From Tenrec ecaudatus (taxonomy: Eukaryota; Chordata; Mammalia; Afrosoricida; Tenrecidae), in assembly GCF_050624435.1 (NCBI RefSeq), contig NC_134546.1, forward strand, positions 16,143,001 through 16,207,000: 64,000 nucleotides of DNA. Direction: 5' to 3'. Each line of letters opens with the position of its first letter. The first letter of the stretch is position 1. The notes beneath the pieces were generated by a model. It was given only the letters and a program-made list of their open reading frames with translations. It was not told where the DNA came from and made no database searches. Both the position numbers and the translations under genes were made by a program. This document shows, piece by piece, positions 1-15,100 of this stretch.

Positions 1-481
1 GAATGACTCCAAATTCAAAGAAAGCAAATCAAGATATAAATCTAAAAGTAAGATCTCATGCAGGAAATAAAGATCACTTAACTATACTTCAGTTAAAAGC
101 TAGGCTATAATTATATTTCTAAACAGTGAGGCTACATTTTAAAAATAAGTATCACTTAATTCAACCTATAGCCCACGCATTCATGTTGATACTACACGAT
201 CTTAACACAAAGGAAATAAAAAGCAACTGTATAGTCTGAACTACTGCCTCAAGGAACTCAGAATTTAAGAAAACAAATTACTAAAAGCAGGTTTCTAAAT
301 GCCAAAAGCCGACAGACAAAATATAATCTGCAAATTAGAAAAATAATATCAAACTATGTTTCCCCATAAAATAAGCATTTTTAGAGGCTCAGCACATTCA
401 TTCACTCCAAGAACAAGGAATTAGTAAAAATTGAGCAGCAGAGGAAAGGTTCTTCCCATCCATGCAAAGTGCATTTCCCAC
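1..481. other. GFPT1 intron 9, partial
   Basis: AT-rich DNA downstream of the muscle exon. The next constitutive exon was not found here. No repeat was recognised. Confidence 0.6.
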
Positions 482-535
482 CTCTTTCTCCCTGTGATCC
501 CCACCGTGTGCATTTTGATCCAATCTGAGTCCTAG
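482..535 (-). CDS. GFPT1: GFPT1 exon 9, muscle-specific alternative exon (54 bp)
   Basis: The 54-bp exon has a CTTAG acceptor and a GTGGGA donor. It encodes the insert beginning ARTQIGSK and ending RWGSQGERG, 18 residues placed after residue 228. This matches the position and length of the alternative segment (residues 229-246) in the long, skeletal-muscle and heart isoform of GFPT1. One residue (Cys for Phe before TRWG) differs from remembered human. It is too short to appear as a free-standing reading frame and was found by homology. Confidence 0.93.
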
Positions 536-3500
536 CTAAGGATATATAACAGAAAAGAAGTCTACTAGTCAGAGTAATCACATAAGCAAATCCATTTCAT
601 GTCTAGACAGAACTATATACTTGTAGGTCCAACTAATAGGGCATTTATTCAAATTCAGAGAACAATTCTTATCTGTACTGTACTTAATTAAGAACTTCCC
701 TATGGCACAATGCAGGAAGGGCTCTTACCTGTTCGGTAAAGAATGGGAATATGATCGGTAGAGAGTTTATGTTCACTACGCACACCAATCAACAGAGGGC
801 TACCCCGCCTATAAGAATAAAATTAGTCAAAAATTTCACTATTTTTATAAATATGCTAATAAAAAATTAAATTTAAATTCAATAAGTCAATACTCCTCCA
901 GTAATGTTTAAAAGCTCTCTCTCCGGCACTACTCTAGAAATAATCAAGTACATAAACAGACCCGTGAGAAAATCTTAGTTCCTTCTCAGTCGCCCTGCCA
1001 GGAGATCAAGCTTAAATATTCTAGTAAATGTAACAATAGGGGAATTATCTAGAAACTGACTGAGTAATAGTTCAACTGACTACTCTCCCTCCTCTGGGAA
1101 AACTAGTTTTGCCTTTATTTACAACCCAATGCAACATTATTTCACTCCAGATAAATTTGGGCCTTTCTTTAAATAGATCACAACATCTGCTCAATTCCTT
1201 CATATGATTTTAGACAGTGAACATATACACATCTCCAAAAAAATCTGGAGGAGTTAATGTTTCAGGCTCAAAATTATAAAGTATGCTCAGAGTCCAAATT
1301 TGCTAGAAACCACTACATCCACTATGGACAAACGGTCATTTAAAAGTCAAACCAAAATATATCTGCTTCGTTAAGGAATTCTGTCCAAATGGTAAAACAA
1401 AGAAAAGCACAGAAAACAAATACGATCATTTAAAATGAACAACGACTAAAGTGGTAACCCAAGTTTGAAAACATACAAAGCCCCCATGAATTTAAAATAC
1501 ACACGTACCTTGTAACAACTGCTTGCCCAGGAAAGTGAACACTTTTAAACACCAGTGCAAAGGCGCCTTCCTGGGGAGGGAACCGCCGCGCATTAGCAAC
1601 ATTGATCACGATCGAGTAGCCAATGTGACATGTCACAGACATCCAGCTCCCAAAGTTTAGTTCACACAAGTGCACTGCTCTTTTGCACTAGTTTATCAAC
1701 ACATCTGAATCTTAGGTGTGGCACATACAAGCATTCTTCTTTTAGCCAAACTCACTCTCAAAGTCTGCCTGACCACTTCCAAAAGCAAGCCATTTTAAAA
1801 GACACTTTCGTACTTGGCGAACAACATTTCTCAATAGATTACTTCTCTCACATTGTGAATTAATAAGGGGAGGGAAAATCAGAAAAGATTTCACATTCCA
1901 TATCCAAAATCCACTCTTGAGCACTGCTAGTTTCCACGCGCTTGTCACTGAGGTGTACCAGTGCACATTAACATGCACACCATGCCACCTCCTCAGGGGC
2001 AGGCCCTAAAGAAACCAACACTGCAGGAAGCAAGAACATGAGCAAAGAAAAGGAAGGGACTGCCACAGAACACGAGCCGGTGTCCACCGGGAGCAGGGGA
2101 AAGGCCAGGAAGGCACATCCTCTGCCTTGGGGAAAGTGAGGAACAGACCTCTAGTCTATCCATCTTCCCAGACCCCTCCTCCTCCAGCTGCAGACATCGT
2201 AAGATTTGAGTGGAGGTGGGAGGCGAGATTGGGACCAAAGCAGAAGTAACGAACGGGCTTTTGAATGCGAAGGCAACAGTTATAAGGGAGGGAAGGGTGT
2301 GTGGACAGCCCATGGACTTGGGTTTTTAAGGCGCTCTGAACTCTTTGTGGGCATCACGGGTTACAAGTTGAGCTGCTTGCTCACTGCAAAGTCAGTAGTT
2401 CAAACCCACCAGCCACTCCTTGGAAGGAAGATGAGGCTTTCTACGCCCATAAAGAGTTACAGCCCTGAAAACCCCTAGGGCAAGTTCTACTCTGTCCTAC
2501 AGGGTTGATAAAGGTCAAAATTGACTTGGCAGTGAGTTTGGCTTCGGGTTGGATCTCTTTCCTCATGAATTAGGGCAGTAGGAATGGAATCAAAAAGAAC
2601 AGTGTTTTCTTTGGAGCTGAGAAGTACTTTGTATGTATGGAGGTGCCGGGTGATAAAGAAAACCAGGAAACATGCAGGCACTAAGCCAGAAGAAAGACTG
2701 GATTTCTTTAAGGCTACCCTTGTGCCAGGTTATTGGCTTAAAAAGGAGAGTAAGTAAACAGAAAGAGAATGAGAAATCTGTGTATTGTGTTCATGTTTGT
2801 AAGTCCTGTGTAGATGCTAGAAGAACACAGGTGATGAGTGGGTTAATCATTTGCTAAAAGATCAGCAGTTGGAACCCATCAGCTGCTCCTCAGTAGAAAG
2901 ATGAGCATGTTTCTATAAAGATTTATCACCTTGGGATTCCAAGGAAGAAATTCTACTCTATCCCAGTAGAGTCGCTAGGCGTCTGCATCAGCTCAACAGG
3001 GAAAGGGTACATAGATGGGTGTTTGAGTTCAAATGGATGCATGCTTCTGACAAAAACTATTTGATTCAATCACTTTTAGTTCCCATTACAATAAAAATGA
3101 CATAAGCAGAATTAGGGGATAGCCAGGAACTCTGGGATGTAGTGGTTACACGTTAGGCTGCAATCTGAAAGGCCAACAGTTCAAAACCACTAGCTGTCCT
3201 CAGGAGAAAAATGAGGCTTTTTGTACGCTTGTGAAGAATTAAGTCTCTAAAAACCCCAGGGGCAGGTCTATGCTGTCCTACAGCTCGCCAGGAGTTGTAA
3301 ACAATTTGATGGCAGAGAGTCAATTGGCAAGAGAGCAAAATGTCAGATGGTCTCTTAAGTCAAAATATATGTACCCACAAACCCACTGCCACAGTGTTAA
3401 TACCACCCTATGGGACAGAGTGGAACTGCTCCATAGGATTCCCAAGACTGTAAATTTTCAGAGGAACAAATAGCCTTATCTTCTTCCCATGGAATGGCTG

Positions 3501-6500
3501 GATTTGAACCACCAACCTTGCAGTTAGCTGTACAATGCTTAATATACTGTGCCACTAGAGCTCCTTGATTAGTCTGTATGAGTATTTAATGCAAGCATTA
3601 TCTATATAAATGAAACAAAAGCCAAAAATAATTATAGTTCCTGCTTCTTATGCTTAATTCTAAAAACTGATCAAAACTAATGTGGTCAAAAATAATCTAT
3701 AAAAGTGCTGTTTAGTACCAATTGCTGAATAACTCTCTCCACCAATGTAGTAAAACTGGTATCTTGACTTTCCCGGTTGTCATACATATACTTCACAAGC
3801 TTGGCAATCGTCTCTGTGTCCGTTTCAGATTCAAAGTCATAGCCTTTGCTTTCCTACAATCAGAAAGGAAAAAAAAGAATTAGCACATTTAAGAAAGTCA
3901 TCCCAGTATCCAAACCTTTCTCCAGATTTTGTCCCTCAGAAACCTCACTAGTCAATGGATAACAGTATTCTGAGCACCAAAGCCCATTACGAATTGCTCA
4001 AAATTGACATCACTATGCCAGTTCAGAAGAGTGCTGGTGGCGTAGTGGGTTACACGTTGGGTGCTAACCAAAAGGTCAACAGTTCGAGACCACCAATCAA
4101 GAGCCAGGGGAAGATTTTTAACCTTGGGAACCCACAGGGCAGTTCTACCTGTCCTCTAGGGTGGCTAGCGTCGCGGTTGATTCAATGGCGCTGAATTTGG
4201 TTTGGGTTTTCTCCTAGTACTTACTCAACTCAGAGCAACCCTACAAGACAGGGTAGACCGGCGCCTGGGGGTTCTGAGACTGTTAACTCTTTGGGAGTAG
4301 AAGTTCCATCTCTCTCCTTGGACAACAAACCCCAATTAGTGAGGAATTCTGTGCAGCTGAATACACACTTAACCTATAATCATATAAATCTAAGTCACAC
4401 ATAACCTAAATAAAGTTTAGATCATTAGAAATGTAACTCATAAAACACTGGTTTATGACTACAATATGTTTTTTAATGTAATGCATTATTTCTTTGGTGA
4501 TGATTTTGCTGTCTGGTGTAACAGCCACGAGTTACATGTGGCTATTTAAACTTTAGTTAAAATTTTCCATTCAATTCCTCAGTCACAGGAGTTGAAAACT
4601 TACTTGTAGATTATGGCCACTATTAGGCAGCCCAGAGGAAAGAATCACCATATGACTAAACCATACTACGTAGTATCCAGCGATGTACGCATCTACGAGT
4701 TAATGTGCCGATTTTCATTATGTACCCTAAAAACAGTTCTGAAGATGGCCAAAAAAACCTTCAATAATGCAAAAGGCATCCCTCAAATTTTACTTTGTAC
4801 TTTTAAGTCCTTTATAGTAAAACCAAGTATTTATTGCTTTTATATCTAAGAAATAAAGATTGTCCCAAAGCACTGAAGCCGTGAAATTACCGAGGAGCTG
4901 CTCGAGCATGCCTAACCACTCCTGCATATCACAACAAACAACCCCACTGCTTTCTTACAAGGGTCATCAAAGGCGGGCGTCTTCTGAGGGCGCTTTGCTT
5001 ACCAAAAACTTTTTCAAATCTTTGTAGTTGGTGATGATTCCATTGTGAATAACAATGAATTCTGAAAAAGAGGAAAGCATTGATGACAAAAACGGACAAG
5101 TCTGAGGGAGATTTTAAATGGTCATTATTGCGAACAGAATTTCCTCAGTCAAAAAACATTTGCCACATGCATGTCATATAACAAGCAAGTTACCATCGAC
5201 CTTTACAATTCAATTATCCGCAGATCAGCAATACTGTTTGTGTAGCTTCTCTGAAGAACAGTGAGGGGAGGTGGGTTAGAATAAAGTGGGTGTCTAGACA
5301 TCACTTTCAAGGTGGCTATAAAACTAAATCAAGGTCACCCTAAGTAAGGAGAACATTTATTAGACGTGTTTCCTCATTTGAGGAAAATGAGACACTTAAA
5401 CTGCTATTCTTACTTCTCTGTTCATTCACTCCTTTGCATAAAACATTGTTGATTTTACCTTTAAAGAAATTTGGCAAATGAAAGTAAATTACCTGATTTA
5501 TATTAAATTATTTTAAGAAACACAGTAACTCAATAACCCAAAAAAGGGAAGCTATCATGATTTACATTCAATTCACATGGCTTCATTCAAACAAATTGTA
5601 AAATGCCAGATAAGTAAACATTAAGTATCATTTTAAAATCAAACAAACTAGGGGTAATTTTCAACATTTTTTTATTAACTTGGATAGCTTTGTACAATGT
5701 GAAAAGGTACGATCAAGAGCTGACAATATTACTTGAAGCTAGTGACAGTACACACTAAAAGCAAAGTCAATTTGCTACTTAAGAGTTCACCTAATCAGAG
5801 GAAAATTACTGTGAAATCAATTTTCTATTAAATTACAGCATTCTGAGCTGACCTCAAATGAGCTTACATTGAACTATGAACCAAAAACCAAATGTGTTGC
5901 TATCAGGTGGATGCCAACTCATAGTGACCCTGTAGCACAGAGTAGAACTGCTCCCTTAGCTTTTCAAGATTTAAATCTTTATGGGCGTAGAACGCCTCGT
6001 CTTTCTCCCTCTGAGTAGCTGGTAGGTTTTAACTGCTGACCTTGCATTAGCAGCTCAGTGGGTAGCCCACTACAACACCAGGCTCCTTGAACTGAACTAC
6101 CGTGATGGTTATATAATCTCCTGTCAACTTGCGAAAGAGAGGGAATCTAGCCTGTCAATCGGGTCACAGCTTAACGACCTTAAGGAGATGAATAGCTCAC
6201 TAAAGGCCAGATACGCTCACTGCTTGACTCATTGATAGACATTTCTGTTGACAAGCCACATGGAGCTACGCTGATAGAGTCAGAGCAAGAGCCCTGGAGT
6301 TGGGGAAGCCACGTGGAGACCCAGTGCTGAGATGTTTCCACCACTGGATCCACAAGAATTTCCACCCGCTGGCCTGGGATCTTCCCACATTCAGCGACAT
6401 TGCATGGCTGAAGAGGAATTAATGGACTAGTATCAACATACAGGGTAATATCGGACTAACAGACTTGACTGGTGTACAATTGCTCTTTGATATAAAGTTC

Positions 6501-9070
6501 TCTCTTACACCTGAGTGTCTATGAATTTGTTTCTCTAGTCAACCCAGACTAACACAACTATGTTACAAATTAAATAACTAAACATTTTCACTACATTTGC
6601 AAGTAAAAGATACTATGAAAATAAATTTAAGAAATGTTAATTTTAAGACACAGAAAATGGTAAAAATCTGACATAAAGCTGTAAATTAAAGCTGAATCCT
6701 CAAAATATAATCTAGGTTTATTATCAGGAATTTTTTATAAAGGCTCTGTTCTTATTAAATGTTTAACAGGTATGAGCACTCTAATACAATTCAATATTGA
6801 TTATGTGAAACCTGAGAAGCCAAAAGGCAGCTTCTAAATTAATGTAGGAATACACATACATATATACGCTTATCTACCTCTGTATGTATTGTCCTACTTT
6901 AAAAAATGGAAGGATAGCTTTAAAACTTATTAAATAGTTGTCCATAAGGAGAGATGGAAAATATTTAAAATTTATTAAATAGTTGTCCACAAGGAGAGAT
7001 GGAAAATAAAGTACAGGATATAGGATAAAAACTAAAGTTTCAAAAAATGTTTTTTAAGAAATACAAACTTTGAACTATATATAAATACATTTGATTTTAT
7101 TGGGTGACTTCTGAATAATGCAAATACTTTTGATAATTAAAAGTAAAATTATTTTTAGCAAGAAACATTATATAAAAATCAAGTAAAATTAATACATATT
7201 AATATAATGCCTCCTCCCAGAAGCTACAGCTCAGGGAGAGGGACAGGTCTGATCAGAGTACAGGGGAGCAAATGAAGGGGAGGAAGAGAGAGCAGAGCAC
7301 ATCCTGACCCACCAAGCCTTGAGGGCGATATCCCTGCTCCAAGCAACCAATGCACAGAGATCATATAGCTGGTCCAACTACCAGACACAACGTCCCTCAC
7401 TGAGCCATAGCCCTACAGGAGACAGCACTGGAGACACAGTGTGGGAATTGTACCTGATCTGACCCCACCACACCGAGGAAAACACTAAGGGCGTGCAACA
7501 GAACAGCAAGGAGAGCACAGCAAGGAAGTCCCGAAGGAATACCAAAAACAGACTTTGGGGCCAGGGTGTGGCACTCCATCAGACTAGACTGGAAAACACT
7601 TCTACAGGTCAACAAACAGACCTTAAACTATTTACAGGCTTTTCTTTTGTCATTGGTTTTTTTGTTGTTTTGTTTTGTTGCTTTGTTTTGCTCTGTCTTG
7701 CTTTTGTGTATTATTATCTCTGCAGGTCTATCTAGATAAGTGGGATAAACAATCTGGAGGAGAAAACAATGGAACCGATGGTTTGGGGGGGACCTTGGAG
7801 AGGGGGATGTGGGGGGAAAGGAAGTGGTTTTAACAAACCCAGGAACAAGGGAACAACAAGTGATCTAAAATCGATGGTGAGGAGGGTGTAAGAGGCCTGG
7901 TAGAGCTATATCAAGGGCAATGTAACTGAGAAGATTTACTGAAACCCAAACGAAGGATGAGCATGGTAATAGGACAAAATGAAAGTAAAAGGAAATAGAG
8001 GAAAGAGCTAGGAGGCAAAGGGCATTTATAGAGATCAAAATAAAGGCATGTACATACGTAAATATATTTATATATGAGGATAGGGAAATAGATTTATGTG
8101 CATATATTTATAGGTTTAGTATTAAGGTCGCAGATGGACATTGGGCCTCCACTGAAGTACTCCCTCAATGCAAGAACACTTTATTCTATTAAACTGTCAT
8201 TCCATGATGCTCACCTTCCCAACACAATAGCTGAAGACAAAGTAAGTGCATAAGCAAATGTAGTAAAGAAAGCTGATGGTGCCCGGCTATCAAAAGATAT
8301 AGCATCTGGGGTCTTAAAGGTTTGAAGGTAAACAAGTGGCCATCTAGCTCAGAAGCAACAAAGCCCACATGGAAGAAGCACACCAGCCTTGTGATCACGA
8401 AGTATCAAAGGCATCAGATATCAGGCATCGAAGAAAAAAAATCGTATCATTGAGAATGAGGGACAGTGCGGAGTGGGGACTCAAAGCCCATCTGTAGACA
8501 ACTGGACATCCCCTTACAGAAGGGTTGCAAGGAGGAGACCAACAAGTCAGGGTTCAGGGTAACAACGACGAACCATACAACTTTCCTCTAGTTCTTAAAG
8601 GCTCCCCTCCCCCCACTATCATGATCCCAATTCTGCCTTACAAATCTGGCTGGACCAGACGATGTACACTGGTAAAGATAGGAACTGGAAACACAGGGAA
8701 TCCAGGACAGATAAACCCTTCAGGACCAGTGGTGTGAGTGGCAATACTGGGAGGGTGGAGGGAAGATGGGGTAGAAAGGGGGAACCGATCACAAGGATCT
8801 ACATATAACCCCCTCCCTGGGCGATGGACAACAGAAAACTGTGTGAAGGGAGATGTCAGACATGTAACACATGACAAAATAATAATAATTTATAAATTAT
8901 CAAGGGTTCATGAGGAAGGGAGAGTGGGGGAGGGGGTAAAATGAGGAGCTGATACCAAGGACTCAAGTAAAAAGCAAATGCTTTGAGAATGATGAGGAAA
9001 ACAAATGTACAAATGTGCTTGACACAACTTATGTATGCATTGTGATAAGTTGTACGAGCCCCCAATTAAA

Positions 9071-9126
<56 letters not shown>

Positions 9127-12100
9127 ATATCCAGCTGTTTGCACAACCACATAGAGCAGGACTATTCCAAGTGAGTCTAAAATGTAGTCAATTAATTACA
9201 TAGCCCTACAGCAATATAGCTATCCTAAAACAAAGTAATCCTTTTAAAATACTTCACACTGTAAATACACTGTTAGTTTTCATGTCATTATTCTACTGTC
9301 ATATGCACCATGGAATAAATCAAATTAGTAATTTACGAGTGTCAAGAAGTGAGTTTCTGGATATGGTTGATAGGACACAGATTTAAGATGAGCACCGAAT
9401 TCAAATCAAAAGTATTAGTATAAAACCCCTGTTTTATCTATTTAAAACTCTGTGTCTCTCACTCTGTCTCTGACTCACTGACTCACTCACAAACTCCCCT
9501 AGCAGCCATGAAGCCAATTCCAAGTAACAGCAGGCCTCTAAGACAGAGTAGAATTTCCCATGTGGGCTTCCCAGACACTAACTTTTTATAGGAGTAGAAA
9601 GCCTCATCTTTCTAGCGAGGAGCTGAGAAATGAAACTGAGAAATAAAAAAAATCTACAGGGGCAGCAGTGACTCTCCAGGGCAGAGCAGAATTGCTCTCC
9701 AGTTCCATCTGCCACATTTGACTCGCCAGTCTTTGGTCAGCAGAATAGTTCTTTAGTCATTTGACAACTGGGCCAACAGGGCTCCTAAGACCACTTCACT
9801 GATCATGTATTTATAAACATTGAGGCTGGATGACATATCCTCTCCATTCTTACTGTGTTTAAAGTTTCCAGATTTTAAAAAAATGAAAATCAAAATGTAA
9901 ATCCTTCATGTTTCTCCCATGATCAGGTCTTTAAAACGAACTCTGCTAAAGCATACAGAATCTGTCCATACCGTTATTTTTATCAGAGCGCTGAGGGTGG
10001 CTATTGACTGGATTGGGCTCTCCATGTGTTGCCCAACGGGTATGAGCTATTCCCAGATGAACATCAAATTCTATGTCCAAGTCCATATCTTGTTGTTCTG
10101 AAGAAGAAAAGAATCCAGTATTACATTATGCTGGAGAGATCACATTACAAACTGTATTTAACAATAATTATTGCAATGCTGCTCCCCTGGAAATACAATT
10201 ATTGGAATGAAAATCAATCTTACTAAAGAAGTAATTAAAAGAAGTAAAAGTTAATACGGCTAATATAGAGGAATATTTCTGACAACAACCAAAAAAAGGT
10301 GCATTTATAGAAAGCAAATGTGATGAAAGCTAAGTGAAGTACAATGTACTTATTCCTTCAATTTTCTTGTAGCTTTGTAATTTTTCCACTTTAAACTTTA
10401 GGAAAAACGAGTCAAAGTGATTCTTTTTAAAAAACAAGTGCTATATTTAATATTTTCTTTCAAAAAATGATTATTATTTTAATAAGACATGTAAGGATAA
10501 ATTTATTTTCTCAATGCCACACAACATTATAATTGCAATTTCTTTGGTCGCCAGTGAATATAAATAAATGCTACCACATAGAAAGGAATTATTGACAGTT
10601 TCCTGGTGGAGCACCAGGAACGCGTTGGGCTGCGAGCTACAATATCAGTTGAAAACCACCTGCAAGTCCACAGGAGAGAGATGGGTTTTCTAGGCCCATA
10701 CAGAATTACAGTCTCACAAGGTCACGGGCAGTCCTACCCTGCCCTGTAGGGTCACTTTGAGTTGGCATCGGCATCGACTCTATGGCAGTGAGTGGGGTTT
10801 TCTTCTGTGTCAAAGAACAGAGCCTGCGGCTACAGCAATGCTAGGAAGTAGGGGGGGGGAGGGTTCTGCGTGTTCTGAAGGCTGGTGCTCCTTCACCTTG
10901 AAACGAAGAATTGAAAGCAGCTATGTGCAGCCCTTGTTCCTATCTAGTCTTGACTCTGCTAGAAAAAAATGCTCCCCTCCCAGGTCCTTAAACATGAAAA
11001 TCATATGGTTAGGCAACAAGATCCCGGTGCTAATCAGCATGAGGCCCACAGTAGAGCATGCTGCTCAGGAGTCTGAACCGGAAAGTCGGTAACTTTAGCT
11101 CATAGTTTTTGTGGTGTGGACCCCAGCTAACCAGGTCAATCTAAACACAAATCTCACCCAGAAACAGCGCTTACCCGCTTAAAGACAGGTTGAGGACAAA
11201 AGTGGCTGGCAACCCTACCTGCACGTTTGAATGACATAAACCTGGGCACAAGGATTGGTAAAGAGAGTCACATGATTGTAAAGTAAAATCGGATAATCAC
11301 TCTCTAACAAGATGTACGACAACATCTTTCCATGCCATACGAGCTCTATCACTATCTGGCTCCACCTAGTTCTCCATCATTATCTCTCATGTTCAACTCC
11401 AAAGGCTCCTCAAAACTAAAAAACTACACCTTTAACAATAAACCAAAAACAAACTCAATGCCACTGAGCCAATACTGGCTCCTAACAACCCCCTCTGGGG
11501 TTCTGAGGCTGCTTACAAGAACAGAAAGCCCAGCATTTCTTCCACAGAGCTGCTGATGGTTTCAAACTGGTGACCATGGGGATCACAGCTCAACGTGGGA
11601 CACTACACCAACTCCTGAAAACTTTTTTGGTGCCAAATACTAAGGACATCTCACCACTGCTTGCTGCAGTCAGTGTTAGCCTCATCTCTCCGCTGGACGT
11701 CACCAGACTCCTAGCTGTCTCCCTAGGACCAACTTGCTCTCCCAGTCATGTTGTCCTTGCACACCAGCAAGAGGGATCCCTTCGAAACAGAGCTTCCATC
11801 ATGTCATGCTCCTCTGCAAAAGCTTCCAGTGGCTTCCCAGAGTAAAAGCCCAAGATCTCTAACTCTTTACACAACTAGCCCTTGAGCCACCTCTCCAGCC
11901 TCATCTCCTGCCACTCTTACTTCAAGCCACTGGATGCTCCCTCTACCTAGAATTCTCATCTCCTCACATGGTCTCTGCTCAAACGTCACCAATACCACAT
12001 GGTTTCTTCATAACACTAACATTATATTACACTGTATGACCTAACATTATATTGAGTATTTCTTGGCCTACTACCCACCCCCTCCTTGCTAGACAGTAAG

Positions 12101-15100
12101 CTCTACCAGGGCAGGGAGTCCGTGTAAAATCCTCTGCTGTGTTTCTCTCCGACTCACAGCAACTCTAGGGAGCAGAGAACTGCTCCGTAAAATTTCTGAG
12201 GCTGAGACACAGTGTGGGAATTGCACCTGATATCATCCCACCACACCGAGGCAAAACACTAAGGGAGTACAACAGAACAGCAAGGGAACGGAGCAGCGAG
12301 GTCCCCAGGGAATGCTGAAGGTGGACTTTGGGGCCAGGGCATGGTGCCCCAACAGACTGGACTGGAAAACACTCCTAAAGGCCAATAAACAGTCCTTGAA
12401 CTAACTACAAGCTTTTCTTTCTTGTGTTTTGTTTTTTGTCATTGGTTTGTTGTTGCTTGGCTTTGCTGTCTTGTTTTTGTGCATGTTACTATTTACGCAG
12501 GTCTGTCTAAATAAGATAGGCTGGATGAACAATCTGGAGGAGAAAACAACAGGACTGATAGTTCAGGGGGATGTGGGAGAGGGGGAGGTGGGGCGAAAGG
12601 TAGTGGTGTTAACAAATCAAGGGACAAGGGAACAAGTGATCCAAATTGGTGGTGAGGAGGGTGTGGGAGGCCTGGTAAGGCATGATCAAGGGTAATGTAG
12701 CCAAGAGGAATTGCTGAAACACAGGTGGGGACGCAGCATGATAGTGGGACAGGAGAAAAGTCCAAGGAAATAGAGGAAAGAGCTCGAAGGCAAAGGGCAT
12801 TGATAGAGATCTAAATAAAGGCATGTACATATGCAAATATATTTATATATAATGATGGGGAAATAGATCTATGTGCATATATTTATAGGTTTAGTATTAA
12901 GGTAGCAGAAGGACATTGGGCCTCCACTCAAGTACTCGCTCAATGCAAGAATACTTTTCTATTAAATTGGCATTCTATGACACTCACCTTCCCGACACAA
13001 GCGCTGAAGACAAAGCGGGTGAATAAACAAATGTGGTGAAGAAAGCTGATGGTGCCCAGCTATCAAAAGAGATAGTGTCTGGGGTCTTAAAGGCTTCAAG
13101 GTAAACAAGCATCCATCTAGCTCAGAAGCAACAAATCCCACATGGAAGAAGCACACCAGCCTGTGTGATCATGAGGTGCTGAAGGGATCAGTTATCAGGC
13201 ATCAAAGAACAAAAACTCATCTATCATTGTGTGCTCACTTCCATTATACGATCGCTGAAGACAAATGGGTGCATAAGCAAATATGGCAAAGAAAGCTGAT
13301 GGTGCTCGGCTATCAATAGATATAGCGTCTGGGGTCTTAAAGGGTCTAAAGCCCACATGGAAGAAGCACACCAGCCTGTGTGATCATGAGGTGCCAAAGG
13401 GATCAGGGATCAGGCATTATCAGAACAAAAAATCTTATCATAGTGAATGAGGGAGGAAGTGCGGAGTGGAGACCCAAAGCCCATTTCTAGGCCACTGGAG
13501 ATCCCCTTATAGAAGGGTCTTGGGGAGATGAGCCAGTCAGGGTGCGATGTAGCAACGATGAAAAATACAACTTTCCTCTAGTTCCTAAATGCTTCCTCCC
13601 ACCCCCACTATCATGATCCGAATTCTACCTTGCAAGTCTGGCTAGACCACAGGATGTACACTGGTACAGATAGGAACTGGAAACACAAGGAATCCAGGGT
13701 AGATGATCACTTCAGGACCAGTGGTGTGAGTGGCGATACTGGGAGGGTAGAGGGAGAGTGGGTTGGAAAGGGGGGAACCGATTACAAGGATCTACATGTA
13801 AGCTCCTCCCCAGGGGACGGACAACAGAAAAGTGGGTGAAGGGGCAAGATATGACAAAACAGTAATTTAAAAATTATCAAGGGTTCATGAGGGAAGGGGG
13901 AGCGGGGAGGGAGGGGGGAAAATGAGGAGCTGATGCCAGAGGCTTAAGTGGAGAGCGAACATTTTGAGAATGATGAGGGCAATGAATGTACAAATGTGCT
14001 TTACAGAAGTGATGTATATATGGATTGTGGTAAGAGTTATATGAGCCCCTAGTAAAATGATTTAAAATTTTTTCTGAGGACGTAAATCTTTACAGAAGCT
14101 TTGGGGAGCTGATGGGTTCTCCTTTGGAGAGCTGATGGGTTCAAACTGCCAACCTTTAGGTTAGTAGTCCAATGCTTAACCCACTGCACCAGCAGGGCTC
14201 CTTTTAATTCCTTTGGCCGGTACACAGATGGCAACATCCAATGAATACAGCATATTTACTCTACAGTGTTGGAAGTATAGTTTTTTGCGTGTCAGCTTTA
14301 CCCCTAATCTTACTTAAAACATATGTAAAAACAAGATCTGTATTAAACAAGTACAACATAGCTAAATATATGCTTTAAGTGGGGTGAAAAATTACTAAAG
14401 CAATCATTTTCCTTTCTACCTTAACTCCTTCACAATGATTATATTGGCATTCCTTTCGAGCAGGTACGTAAGACACCTGCTAAATTGCCAGGTTTTCATA
14501 AGGGGTTAAAGAAAAAAGAAAATTTTCTAAAGCAACCTACTTCCAAGTTTGTTTTCAAGTTTCCTAAGAACAAAATGAAAGGTGAAAGCATAATGTTATA
14601 AACGAAATCCTGAGACGTATATTCTCTCTAATAAGCAATGCCTGAGTACCAAGGAAGTAAGAAATCAGTGAAGCAGGAATGAAAGACTTACCTGACTTCA
14701 TCGAACCTGACAAAAATGCACCATCCAGACTGACCGGCAGCCAGTGCAAAAATGAAGACAACTACAAGGTAAAGGCACGTGAACAAGGAGACGCCTAAAA
14801 AACATCTTTTGTCCTCAGCAACTGTGGTTCTGAAACTACTTCATTTTAGAACGGAGCTTGCTCTTAATGCAGCGTACTTAATTTGCCTTCCCTAGGTATC
14901 TAGAGACCTGACCTGCTGGTACGGTGGCTTACATGCCGGCTGCTGACCACATGGAGAAGGATGCGTTTCTCAGAGGGTTTAGAGCCTCGGAAAACCGTTG
15001 GGGCAGTTCTACTCTGTCCTATAGCATCACTATGAATCAGAGTCAACTCCATGTCGGTATGACACTATAATCAATTCTGGAGGGGAAAAAACAGCAACTC

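Noticed and set aside
1..481. Next GFPT1 constitutive exon
   Set aside because: No match to the segment that follows the muscle insert; it must lie beyond the left edge.
8856..9203. Tyr-Ile repeat proteins
   Set aside because: Translation of the (TA)n microsatellite.
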